A stretch of DNA of 64,000 nt from contig CBDFIN010000012.1 in assembly GCA_965248135.1 (NCBI GenBank), forward strand, positions 1,798,001-1,862,000, written 5' to 3'. Below the pieces are notes generated by a model, which saw only the letters and a list, made by a program, of their open reading frames with translations, searched no databases and was not told the DNA's origin. Both the position numbers and the translations under genes were made by a program. The stretch is from SZUA-100 sp965248135. Lineage in GTDB: Bacteria > Pseudomonadota > Alphaproteobacteria > Rhizobiales > Rhizobiaceae. Below are positions 26,161-34,268 of this stretch, one piece after another (the first letter of the stretch is position 1; every line of letters starts with the position of its first letter).

Positions 26161-28458
26161 TTACTTGGTCAATACGGCACCGTGTTCGTCCAGATAGGTC
26201 TTGGCACGCAGTCCGATATCCGCAGCTTTAACCTGATACTGGAACCATTGCTGCGCCCAAAGGGTGGCATTTTGCCAGTCCTTGCCGGTGGCAAAGTCTT
26301 CCGACTTCTTCTTGGCGTCGGCTGCAAAGTTCAACTGATCGGTCGCGTCTTCGACCAGCGCAAGCACCGGTGCAAAGTCCTTGAAGTTTCGCTCGGTGAT
26401 ATAGCCGACAACACTCTCGATCACGCCTTGTGTCGCCACATTGGTCTTGACCTGCTTGTCATAGTCAGCATGGGCATAAACCTGACCCTCGCTGAAACTG
26501 GCCGTTTCGGCTTTCATGCCCTTTGGCCGCACCAGCAGATAGCCTTGCATTTCAAGATGCAGCGCCGAACAGAACTCGGTGCAGTAATAGGGATAGACCC
26601 CGGGCTTGTCCGCCTTGAATGTCGCCGAGACCGTTTTACCGGGTTCCGCCGACAGATTGACATCAAAGTTGTTGATGGCAAAGCCGTGGGTTTCATCCTC
26701 AGCACGCTCCACATTGGTAAAGTGCAGTGAAACCGTTGCGCCTTCTTCAACCTCGATAATTTCTGGCGTGATGTGCGAGCGGATCAGCGTGCCATATACA
26801 TGGGTAACGCCATCCTTCACTTCGACCTTTTCACGGCCCGGCCTTGTGCGGAACTCAGACTTCTTGTCAGTACGGCTGTTCCAGCCCAGCGAGTAGCGGA
26901 CTTTCGGCTTCAACTTGTCGGCCTTGATTGCCACGGCATAATGAGGTTCGCCAAGCGGCAGCGGCATATCATAAAGCAACTGCATCTTGTCACCGGAAAT
27001 GTCGATCAACTGATGATTTTGCGGATGCAGCGGGCCGACCGGGTTAAAGCGGTCAATTGCCAGCTTGTTGAGCGATACCAGGTATTTACCCTGCGGGGTA
27101 ACGGAATCGCCTTCCATGGTCATCAGGTGGCCGATATTGTAGTGGATGTTGATTTTATCCAGCACCTTGCCTTCGCAATAGTCCCACTTGGTCACCTGGC
27201 TGTCCACATAGATCGATGTGTAAACCACGCAGGGTTTTGAATCATACTGCGTGTGCAGCGGTCCAAGACCAACCGAAATCTGCTTGTGCAACGATTTCTT
27301 CAGATCAAGGATCGGTATGCCATAGGGGTCGGTTCCAGCATAATCCCTGGCATCAATCAGTGCCATGATTTTTTCGAAACTATACACCGATGCATGGGTG
27401 TCGAGCTTGCCCGAGACGATGAAATATTTGCCATCCGGGCTGACATCCATGCCGTGCGGCGACTTTGGTTCGGGGATCAGATATAAAATACCCTCTGCAA
27501 CAGCCGTTTCCATGGTGATTACCGGATGATCATTGATCATTTTGACCTTGCCGGTGGCGGCCAACTCTACCGCCTTCTTCCAGTTGATCATGTGGACAAA
27601 ATCGGTGTCCTTTTGCGAACAACCGGCCTCAAATGGCGGACGGCCCTTTTCGATGCCGCCGATATAGCGTTCGGAACAAAACGAGTTGGTGAACGACCAA
27701 CCGGCCGACGGGCCTTTGCCGAAGTCGGAAATGTCCTGGGAATAGGGCGGCAGTTCAACTGAAAAAGACTTGGATGGGTCAAGCCGACCCTCCTCGCGAT
27801 TAAACTTCCAGTAGGTGACCGCGCCACGATATTTGTCATTGAATTGCGACAGGGGCACATAGCCATCTTCCAGCGGTGCGGGATATTGGGCCGTCTCGAT
27901 AACATATTCAGTGTTAGGTGTGACAAAAGCACCGCCATGCTCGGACTTCATGATTGGGTTGACAACGATCTGCTTGGTCTCGAAGTCTTTCAGATCAACC
28001 ACCGCCATGCGCGGATTGGCCTTGTCGTTGATAAACAGATACTGGCCATCATAGACGCCATCGGTTTCAGAAATCGCCGGATGGTGAGTATCACCAAAAT
28101 TGATGGTTTTGCCGTTGATCTTGCCCTCGGCAAGAACGGCTTTCGATTCATCATCAAAGCCATAACCCTGCCACGGCTCAGGCGTGAATACCGACACATA
28201 TTTCAAAATGCGCATCGACGGAATGCCGTAGACAATCAGATGGCCGCTTTGGCCGCCTGACGAGAACGCGATAAACTCATCGCGCCCGCCGGTCGGGGTG
28301 TAGGTTTTAGCGGCGGCCAGTAAATCTTTTTCTGTCAGGCCGCGCGCTTTCATCACATCTTCAAGCGCACCGGCACTTGCAGAGGTTGAAAATCCAGCCG
28401 CGCCAAACGCCAACGCGCCAGCCGCCAGAATATGCGCAAATGACGTTTTTTGCATCAT
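26161..28458 (-). CDS. nosZ: Nitrous oxide reductase NosZ, Sec-exported (clade II-like)
   Basis: A 765-residue periplasmic copper enzyme reducing N2O to N2. The ATG at 28458 has GGGAG six bases upstream; an ATG four codons earlier contains that site and is unlikely. The signal peptide (QKTSFAHILAAGALAFGAAG, cut near SASA) has no twin arginine, so export is by Sec, as in clade II NosZ. The beta-propeller has the CuZ histidine segments (DTHHPAIS, SEHGGAF, SPHGMDVSPDG, NIGHLMTMEGD, GEPHYAV). The CuA motif YYCTEFCSALHLEM places C626, C630, H634 and M637. About 120 residues follow the CuA domain without a CxxCH, far more than in the ~650-residue classical enzymes. It is first in the operon. Confidence 0.95.
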   Translation of the reverse strand: MMQKTSFAHILAAGALAFGAAGFSTSASAGALEDVMKARGLTEKDLLAAAKTYTPTGGRDEFIAFSSGGQSGHLIVYGIPSMRILKYVSVFTPEPWQGYGFDDESKAVLAEGKINGKTINFGDTHHPAISETDGVYDGQYLFINDKANPRMAVVDLKDFETKQIVVNPIMKSEHGGAFVTPNTEYVIETAQYPAPLEDGYVPLSQFNDKYRGAVTYWKFNREEGRLDPSKSFSVELPPYSQDISDFGKGPSAGWSFTNSFCSERYIGGIEKGRPPFEAGCSQKDTDFVHMINWKKAVELAATGKVKMINDHPVITMETAVAEGILYLIPEPKSPHGMDVSPDGKYFIVSGKLDTHASVYSFEKIMALIDARDYAGTDPYGIPILDLKKSLHKQISVGLGPLHTQYDSKPCVVYTSIYVDSQVTKWDYCEGKVLDKINIHYNIGHLMTMEGDSVTPQGKYLVSLNKLAIDRFNPVGPLHPQNHQLIDISGDKMQLLYDMPLPLGEPHYAVAIKADKLKPKVRYSLGWNSRTDKKSEFRTRPGREKVEVKDGVTHVYGTLIRSHITPEIIEVEEGATVSLHFTNVERAEDETHGFAINNFDVNLSAEPGKTVSATFKADKPGVYPYYCTEFCSALHLEMQGYLLVRPKGMKAETASFSEGQVYAHADYDKQVKTNVATQGVIESVVGYITERNFKDFAPVLALVEDATDQLNFAADAKKKSEDFATGKDWQNATLWAQQWFQYQVKAADIGLRAKTYLDEHGAVLTK

Positions 28459-28572
28459 CGCAACTCCCATTATCTGTGTTTATGGCACACCGAAAAAGGT
28501 GTGGCACAAGCATGTACCCACCCATATCTGGTGCCTGCACAAGACCTATAGAGGCCACAAATGTGCCGGGCA

Positions 28573-28586
28573 TTGACAAATGTTAA
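28573..28586. promoter_or_regulatory. FNR/NNR-type box upstream of nosZ
   Basis: Minus-strand TTAACATTTGTCAA matches TTGAY-N4-RTCAA with one mismatch. It is about 115 bases upstream of the nosZ ATG and about 145 bases before the divergent SCO gene, so it may serve either. A Crp/Fnr-family activator (FnrL, NNR or Dnr type) is the expected binder. Confidence 0.55.
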
Positions 28587-28729
28587 GGCGACGGAAATTG
28601 TGCCCGATATTAGGTATTGGTATTGGCTGATCAATGCACCCCTCGGCCGGTATTGCCGGCACAATGATCACCGGATCGCAACATCAACTGGCGGTAATCC
28701 CGGCCTGGCAGCAGAATGAAAGAAACCTT

Positions 28730-29317
28730 ATGATCCTGCGATTTCTCGCAATGCTTGTGGTTAGTTTGACTGTTGGTTATGGGCCGACATTAACCAGTGC
28801 CAACGGGCAAGACACTGTCACCGGTGGTCGGTTTATCCTGCAAAATCACAACGGCGAGATTGTCACCGACCAGGAATTCGCCGGCAGGTTTTTGCTGGTT
28901 TACTTCGGTTATACCTATTGCCCGGCTGTCTGCCCCACCAGCCTGTTGACCATGACCAGCGCTATTTACCAGTTGAAAGACGATGGTGACCACGTTCAGC
29001 CGTTGTTTGTTACTGTCGACCCAGAACGGGACACGGTTCCGGTGTTACGCGAATATGTCGAAGCCTTTCATCCCAACTTGATCGGCCTTACCGGCTCTGA
29101 TGCCGCCATATCCTCGATAATCGGGAAATACCGGGTCAAGGCGGCCAAGGTTCGCACCAAGGGCGCAGACGACGACTATTATTCGCTCGACCACACGGCT
29201 TCGGTTTTCTTGATGGGGCCACACGGCAGGTTCATTACCCGCTTTCCTTATCAGACCACCTCCGAGCAAATAGCCGCGAAGTTGCGCGAAGCCATCAAAA
29301 AGACGATGGTTGAATAG
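28730..29317 (+). CDS. SCO1/SenC-family copper chaperone
   Basis: A 195-residue protein with an N-terminal signal or anchor (ILRFLAMLVVSLTVGY). The start at 28730 is chosen to give this signal; in-frame ATGs at 28634 and 28664 are possible but add a poor leader. The thioredoxin-like fold has the copper motif CPAVCP (C64 and C68) in FGYTYCPAVCPTSL and the third ligand His in SLDHTASVFL near 165. SCO proteins deliver copper to CuA centres, classically of cytochrome oxidase. Divergent from nosZ, it may serve the CuA site of NosZ (inference). A small menG-like remnant and menA follow on the same strand. Confidence 0.9.
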   Translation: MILRFLAMLVVSLTVGYGPTLTSANGQDTVTGGRFILQNHNGEIVTDQEFAGRFLLVYFGYTYCPAVCPTSLLTMTSAIYQLKDDGDHVQPLFVTVDPERDTVPVLREYVEAFHPNLIGLTGSDAAISSIIGKYRVKAAKVRTKGADDDYYSLDHTASVFLMGPHGRFITRFPYQTTSEQIAAKLREAIKKTMVE

Positions 29318-29370
29318 AGCTTGCGCTTTAAGTCCTATTCTATGTGCGAGCGGAGGTATCAAGATCAGCA

Positions 29371-29490
29371 ATGCAAAGCAGTTTTGGCTATCAAAAGCTC
29401 ATTGCCCGTGTTTTTGCGGCCCTTGCACCTCGCTATGATGTGATGAACGACCCGATGAGTTTTGCTACCAGACAACCCGAGCGGCGCTGA
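29371..29490 (+). pseudogene. Truncated UbiE/MenG methyltransferase (39-codon remnant)
   Basis: A 39-codon frame starting at an ATG with GGAGG about 14 bases upstream. Its sequence FGYQKLIARVFAALAPRYDV and NDPMSFATRQ closely resembles the N-terminus of UbiE/MenG, the C-methyltransferase of ubiquinone and menaquinone synthesis (typical: SVASKYDVMNDLMSFG). The frame then ends at QPERR-stop, so the whole SAM-binding domain is missing. The stop TGA overlaps the menA ATG (TGATG), so the remnant is still coupled to menA translation. It looks like a large deletion inside an old menG-menA pair. The call is from remembered family wording and could be tested by alignment. Confidence 0.7.
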
Positions 29491-30413
29491 TGACCATGGT
29501 GATTGCCGAAAGACCAACGGGATGGCGGTTGTGGCTAACCGGCATCAGGCCGAAAACTCTTACCATCGCGGCAAGCCCGGTTATTGCGGGCGCCGGTCTT
29601 GCCTTTTATTCCGCTGGACAAATTGACTGGCTGGTGCTGGCGGTGACGTTGGTTTGTGCGCTCGCCATCCAGACCGGCACAAATCTCTATAATGATGCAG
29701 CTGACGGGCTGCGTGGCAATGATACCACCGACAGGGCGGGTCCACCGCGCCTCACGGCACAAGGATGGATGCGTCCGATCAAGGTGATGCGCGCGGCTTT
29801 TGCGGCCTTTGGGCTTGCTGCTTTTGGCGGCATTTATCTGGTCCAACTTGGTGGCTGGCCGATATTGGCGATCGGCATGGCGTCGATTTTATGTGGCTAT
29901 GCCTATTCCGGTGGACCGGCGCCGATTTCCCGGACGCCGCTTGGCGAGGTATTTGTTATTGCCTTTTTCGGGGTGGCAGCGGTCGCAGGCACCTTTTTTC
30001 TGCAAACTGGCGTGATTGATGCAAGCGCGGTGCTTGCGGGCTTTGTTGTCGGACTGTTTGGCGCAGCTATATTGATGGTCAACAATTATCGTGATCGGCA
30101 GGAAGATGGTCTGGCCGGCCGGCGCACGTTGGCCATCGTTGCGGGTGAAAGAATATCAAAATTGGCATTCACACTCTTTATAACGGTGCCGTTTGCAGTC
30201 CAGTTGACCATCGAGGCAAGCCCCACAGGGGTAGGAAACTGGTTGCCACTGCTGCCATTTCCCTTCGCGGTCTATCTGGCTCGGCAATTTGCTGCTGCAA
30301 AAACCGGCGATGACTTTAACGGTTTGCTGGTCAAGACGGCAAAGCTGCAATTCGCTTTCTCATTGCTCGTTGCGTTCGGCTTGACCGCCCTGAAGTTTGG
30401 ACAAGCATCATGA
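29490..30413 (+). CDS. menA: MenA-like 1,4-dihydroxy-2-naphthoate polyprenyltransferase (UbiA superfamily)
   Basis: A 307-residue integral membrane prenyltransferase with about eight helices. The MenA start is clear: WLTGIRPKTLTIAASPVIAG. The first Asp-rich motif is NLYNDAADGLRGNDTTDRAG followed by PPRLTAQG (about residues 70-98), and the second is NNYRDRQEDGLAGRRTLA at about 193-210. MenA joins a polyprenyl chain to DHNA, giving demethylmenaquinone. Alphaproteobacteria usually rely on ubiquinone, so menA beside a NosGH-type nos cluster is notable. It overlaps the menG remnant by one base and the BASS gene by four. Other men genes are not in the window. A UbiA-family enzyme for another aromatic acceptor is a less likely reading. 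Confidence 0.85.
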   Translation: MTMVIAERPTGWRLWLTGIRPKTLTIAASPVIAGAGLAFYSAGQIDWLVLAVTLVCALAIQTGTNLYNDAADGLRGNDTTDRAGPPRLTAQGWMRPIKVMRAAFAAFGLAAFGGIYLVQLGGWPILAIGMASILCGYAYSGGPAPISRTPLGEVFVIAFFGVAAVAGTFFLQTGVIDASAVLAGFVVGLFGAAILMVNNYRDRQEDGLAGRRTLAIVAGERISKLAFTLFITVPFAVQLTIEASPTGVGNWLPLLPFPFAVYLARQFAAAKTGDDFNGLLVKTAKLQFAFSLLVAFGLTALKFGQAS

Positions 30414-31273
30414 CGGCAAATCTGTTCTTGCCGCTGGGTCTGGCATTCATCATGTTCGCCATCGGGCTGACGCTTGAATGGTCCGATTTCAGCCGCGTAT
30501 TCAAAGCCCCCCGCGCCATTATGATCGGTCTTTTTTGCCAATTGCTGCTTTTGCCGGTTGTTGCCTTTGGGCTCATTCATGTGTGGAACATGACGCCTGC
30601 GCTTGCTACCGGGGTGATGATCCTGGCGGCCTGTCCAGGCGGTATCACCTCAAATCTATTGACCCATCTGGCCCGCGGCGACACTGCTCTTTCCATATCG
30701 CTGACTGCGATCTCGTCGCTTTCGGGTATGGTGCTTGTGCCCGTCGTCGTGGGGCTTTCCATGACCTATTTTTTTGCCGCGCAGATTGACAATGCTGCTG
30801 GAATCGGGCGCATGGCAATCGGGGTGTTTTCGGTTTCCACGCTTCCGGTGCTGCTTGGCATGGTGCTTAACGCCAACCTGCCGCTGCTGGCAGTCAGGAT
30901 CGAACGGCTGGCCCGACCATTGTCCATCGCCATTTTTGCGGCAATTGTTGTTGGCGCCTTTGTATCCCAATGGTCGGCGATGATGGCGGCATTACCCCAA
31001 ATCGGCATGCCGATCGTAATGCTTAATGTCATCATCATGGCGACCGGTTATTTCTGGGCCCATCAAGTGGGAGCCGGCGAAAAAGCCGCCCGCGCTATCA
31101 GCCTTGAAGGTGGGCTTCAAAATGGTGCTCTTGGCATTTTTGTCGCCACAACGCTTATTGGTGATGCGCAGCTTGCGGTGCCCTCGATCACCTATGCGCT
31201 GATCATGAATATTTCTGGCGGTGTGTTTCTGGCGGCAGTGCGGTTTTCTGCTTCATTGCAGCGCGAGAGCTGA
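30410..31273 (+). CDS. Bile acid:sodium symporter (BASS) family transporter
   Basis: A 287-residue membrane protein with about nine hydrophobic helices. Family wording: GLALTLEW-like IGLTLEWSDFSRVF near residue 20, ATGVMILAACPGGITSNLL near residue 66 (the conserved crossover region), and SLEGGLQNGALGIFVATTL near residue 225. BASS proteins import organic anions with sodium; bacterial members carry pantoate, 2-keto acids, taurine-like or other anions. The ATG overlaps the menA stop by four bases, so the two are co-translated, which hints at a link to quinone or precursor supply, but the substrate is unknown. Confidence 0.88.
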   Translation: MTANLFLPLGLAFIMFAIGLTLEWSDFSRVFKAPRAIMIGLFCQLLLLPVVAFGLIHVWNMTPALATGVMILAACPGGITSNLLTHLARGDTALSISLTAISSLSGMVLVPVVVGLSMTYFFAAQIDNAAGIGRMAIGVFSVSTLPVLLGMVLNANLPLLAVRIERLARPLSIAIFAAIVVGAFVSQWSAMMAALPQIGMPIVMLNVIIMATGYFWAHQVGAGEKAARAISLEGGLQNGALGIFVATTLIGDAQLAVPSITYALIMNISGGVFLAAVRFSASLQRES

Positions 31274-31310
31274 TGTGGCGCCATGCGCGCCATCCAAAAA
31301 AAGCAGCGAT

Positions 31311-32090
31311 TTAATTTGCGTGCCAGCTTTCGTTCAAGCGCTTTTTTACGCTCTCCGGCAAGTCGATCGCACCGCGAAAATCGGTTTGTTCAAAGCGAGA
31401 ATTTTTGAAATTCACCTCCGCCAGCCGCGCTCCGATAAATTTGGTTGAGACAAGATGAGCGCCTTGCAGATTGGCACCGGTTAGATCGGCACCGGAAAAA
31501 TCAACTTCCTCTGCACTGGCGCCGGTCATGTCCGCGCCGACCATGCGAGACCAGCGCATATCGGTACCGATCAACACACCCCGCAACATATAAACGCCGG
31601 CGAAATTTGCCCGGCGAAAGCGTGATTCCTCCATCACAATATCTTTCAAATAGGCCTCGCGAAAATCAGTATCATCACCGTTTGCGGCATTGAGATCGGT
31701 GCCGAACATAAAGGCGCGGCGGAAATCTGCCCCCTGGAGATCGGTTTCAGCCAGACTGGTGTGAAAAAGATCAGCGCTTCGAAGACTTGCCCGCGAAAGT
31801 GTGCAGCCGGTTAAATCGGCCCAGCGAAGATCGCTATTGATCAAATTGGCGCCGATCAAATCGCAACCCGCCATCTTGGCGTTTGTCAGGTTCACCCGGG
31901 CAAGGTTGGCGCCGTGCAGGTCAATTTTCTGCAAATTCCGCCCTGAAAAATCGCAGTGGCGCAGATCAGTCACCGGTTTAGGCGCAACGCAATTTCCAGC
32001 AGGTTGGGCGGTGGCGAAATCAGACCAGCCAAAGAAACCGGCAACAATGGAACAATACACCAGCAAATTTCTCAACTTGAACAGACCCAT
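31311..32090 (-). CDS. Secreted pentapeptide-repeat protein
   Basis: A 259-residue protein. The ATG at 32090 has GGGAGG eight bases upstream and gives a signal peptide (about residues 1-29, ending ATAQ). From about residue 45 almost the whole chain is made of A(D/N)LXX pentapeptides (DLHGANLARVNLTNAKMAGC, GADLTGANLQGAHLVST), predicting a right-handed quadrilateral beta-helix. Such helices act as binding scaffolds, and the precise job is unknown here. Three Cys lie in the N-terminal part (GNCVAPKP, HCDFS, GCDL). It is convergent with the BASS gene and not in an obvious operon. Confidence 0.88.
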   Translation of the reverse strand: MGLFKLRNLLVYCSIVAGFFGWSDFATAQPAGNCVAPKPVTDLRHCDFSGRNLQKIDLHGANLARVNLTNAKMAGCDLIGANLINSDLRWADLTGCTLSRASLRSADLFHTSLAETDLQGADFRRAFMFGTDLNAANGDDTDFREAYLKDIVMEESRFRRANFAGVYMLRGVLIGTDMRWSRMVGADMTGASAEEVDFSGADLTGANLQGAHLVSTKFIGARLAEVNFKNSRFEQTDFRGAIDLPESVKKRLNESWHAN

Positions 32091-32384
32091 GTTATTTGCC
32101 TCCCGCAATTTGTTCCTACCAATAGGCTTTACTTGCCCTCATCTTGCTAATGGTAGCACAAACCGCATCTACGGCAACCGGTGGCCCAGGGCCATGATTC
32201 CAATATCTTCGGTGTTTTAAGCAGCGCTCTTTGGAGAATTAATTTGCAGCCGCGAATAATCAACGGTTGATATTTGTCTTGATTGAGCATCTGTTTGTGT
32301 TCTAAGCGACATGCACCAATGCGCAGTGCTATGACCATGAGGCCGCAAAACCTGTAATCAGCAGAATTTAACAAAGGTAAGATA

Positions 32385-34268
32385 ATGAACATCCAGGGTT
32401 CCGTCCGCTCGTCCAGCGATCGTGAGGCGCGTGAAACAGTGGTCGTCCGCTTCGCCGGTGATTCGGGCGACGGTATCCAGATTGTTGGTGGTCAGCTCGG
32501 GCTGGCGAGCGCCCTTGCCGGCAATGATGTCGGTACCTTTCCGGATTTTCCTGCCGAAGTTCGGGCGCCGGTCGGCTCAACTTTCGGCGTATCGGCTTAT
32601 CAGATCCACTTTGGTGGCCGGGCAATTAAAACTATCGGTGATGAGCCGGATGTGCTGGTGGCGCTAAATCCGGCGGCGCTAAAAACCAATCTGCTTTTGC
32701 TGCGCCGCGGAGGCATTGTTATTGTCGATGCTGGCGCCTTCACCAAACGCAATCTTTTGAAGGCGGGCTATGAAACCTCGCCACTGGAAGATGATACACT
32801 GGCCGCCTATCAGGTTTTCCAACCCGATATTTCCAAACTGACAATGGAAAGTGTGGCAGCGCTGGAGCTAACTAAAAAAGAATCTTTGCGTTGCAAAAAC
32901 TTCTGGTCGCTTGGTCTGGTGTTTTGGATGTTCGATCGTTCGCTTGAACCCACCTGTGATTGGCTGAAGCAAAAATTCGCCGGCAAATCCCAACTGGCGG
33001 AAGGCAATATCGCAGCATTGAAAGCCGGTAATGCCTATGGTGAGACAACCGAGGCCTCCGGTGACATTGCCGGTTTCACCGTGCCGCCCATGGCGATGGA
33101 AAAGGGCCTCTACCGTTCGGTAACCGGGTCGGAAACCATTGCCTGGGGGCTTGCCGCAGCGGCTGAACTTTCGGACAGGCAATTGATTTTTGCCTCCTAT
33201 CCCATCACTCCTTCTTCGCCCGTGTTACACCATCTGGCGCGATTGAAAGACCTGGGCGTTGTGACCTATCAGGCTGAAGACGAGATTGCCGCCATGTGTG
33301 CTGCCGTTGGCGCTTCCTGGGCCGGCGGGCTTGGAGCGACCGCCAGTTCAGGACCGGGCATCGCCTTGAAACAGGAGGCGATAGCGCTGGCCGTTTCGGC
33401 TGAGTTGCCGGTGGTCATCGTCAATACCCAGCGCGCCGGACCCTCCACCGGCCTGCCGACCAAGACCGAACAGTCCGACCTTTTTCAGGCCGTTTATGGC
33501 CGTCATGGCGAGACCCCGGTGCCGGTGCTGGCGGCACGTTCGCCGCAGGACTGTTTCGATTGTGCCATTGAAGCCGCCCGCATCGCATTGAACTACATGA
33601 CGCCGGTAATTTTGCTGTCCGATGGATTTATTGCCAACGCTTCCGGCCCGTGGCGTATTCCCGAAGTCGACAAATTACCCAAAATCGAGGTAAAAAATCA
33701 TATCGATCCGGAAGGTTTCAGCCCGTTCCTGCGCAATGTAGAAACCCTGGCCAGGGTGTGGCCTGTGCCCGGAACCCCGGGGGTGGAGCACCGTATCGGC
33801 GGTATCGAAAAGGATTCTAATACCGGTCATATCTCCTATGAACCGGCTAACCATCAAGAAATGACCGATATTCGGGCTGAAAAAATCAACAGGATAAGCG
33901 CGCAATTGCCACCACTTGAGGTCGATCAGGGGGAAGCCGGTGATGATGTCGGGGTTGTCACCTGGGGGTCGACCTATGGTCCGGCCTCGCGTGCCGTTAC
34001 GGTGATGCGCGCGGCCGGACACCAGGTTGCCCATGTGCACCTTCGCCATCTCTATCCATTCGCCCGCAATCAGCACGAACTGTTGAGCGGTTTTAAGCGT
34101 TTGTTGGTACCGGAAATGAATTCCGGTCAGCTCCTCACGATGATGAGGGCAAAGCTTGGGCCGCCTGCCACCGGCATTAGCAAGGTCACCGGCAGGCCCT
34201 TCCTGATCCGTGAAATCCGGCAGGCAATTACAACTGAACTGGAGGCGCTCGATGGTCGAGACACTTGA
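32385..34268 (+). CDS. korA: 2-oxoacid:acceptor oxidoreductase, fused gamma-alpha subunit (KorA-like)
   Basis: A 627-residue subunit. Residues about 20-190 are the gamma domain (VRFAGDSGDGIQIVGGQLG; AYQIHFGGRAI), and from about 215 comes the alpha domain with the pyrimidine-type region (YPITPSSPVLHHLARL, then QAEDEIAAMCAAVGASWAGG). The C-terminal region (GVVTWGSTYGPASRAV, VPEMNSGQLLTMMRAKLGP) is typical of KorA. With KorB it oxidatively decarboxylates 2-oxoglutarate (or another 2-oxoacid) to the acyl-CoA, reducing ferredoxin; the complex is cytoplasmic. The 3' end overlaps korB by 17 bases. A ferredoxin gene is not adjacent. No delta subunit is present, so this is the two-subunit type. Confidence 0.92.
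   Translation: MNIQGSVRSSSDREARETVVVRFAGDSGDGIQIVGGQLGLASALAGNDVGTFPDFPAEVRAPVGSTFGVSAYQIHFGGRAIKTIGDEPDVLVALNPAALKTNLLLLRRGGIVIVDAGAFTKRNLLKAGYETSPLEDDTLAAYQVFQPDISKLTMESVAALELTKKESLRCKNFWSLGLVFWMFDRSLEPTCDWLKQKFAGKSQLAEGNIAALKAGNAYGETTEASGDIAGFTVPPMAMEKGLYRSVTGSETIAWGLAAAAELSDRQLIFASYPITPSSPVLHHLARLKDLGVVTYQAEDEIAAMCAAVGASWAGGLGATASSGPGIALKQEAIALAVSAELPVVIVNTQRAGPSTGLPTKTEQSDLFQAVYGRHGETPVPVLAARSPQDCFDCAIEAARIALNYMTPVILLSDGFIANASGPWRIPEVDKLPKIEVKNHIDPEGFSPFLRNVETLARVWPVPGTPGVEHRIGGIEKDSNTGHISYEPANHQEMTDIRAEKINRISAQLPPLEVDQGEAGDDVGVVTWGSTYGPASRAVTVMRAAGHQVAHVHLRHLYPFARNQHELLSGFKRLLVPEMNSGQLLTMMRAKLGPPATGISKVTGRPFLIREIRQAITTELEALDGRDT

Noticed and set aside
26161..28458. Tat-exported clade I NosZ
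   Set aside because: The signal peptide has no twin arginine, and nosR and nosX are absent.
32259..32271. ATCAAC-G-GTTGAT palindrome upstream of korA as an FNR site
   Set aside because: The spacing (one central base) does not fit TTGAY-N4-RTCAA; it may be another operator but support is too thin.
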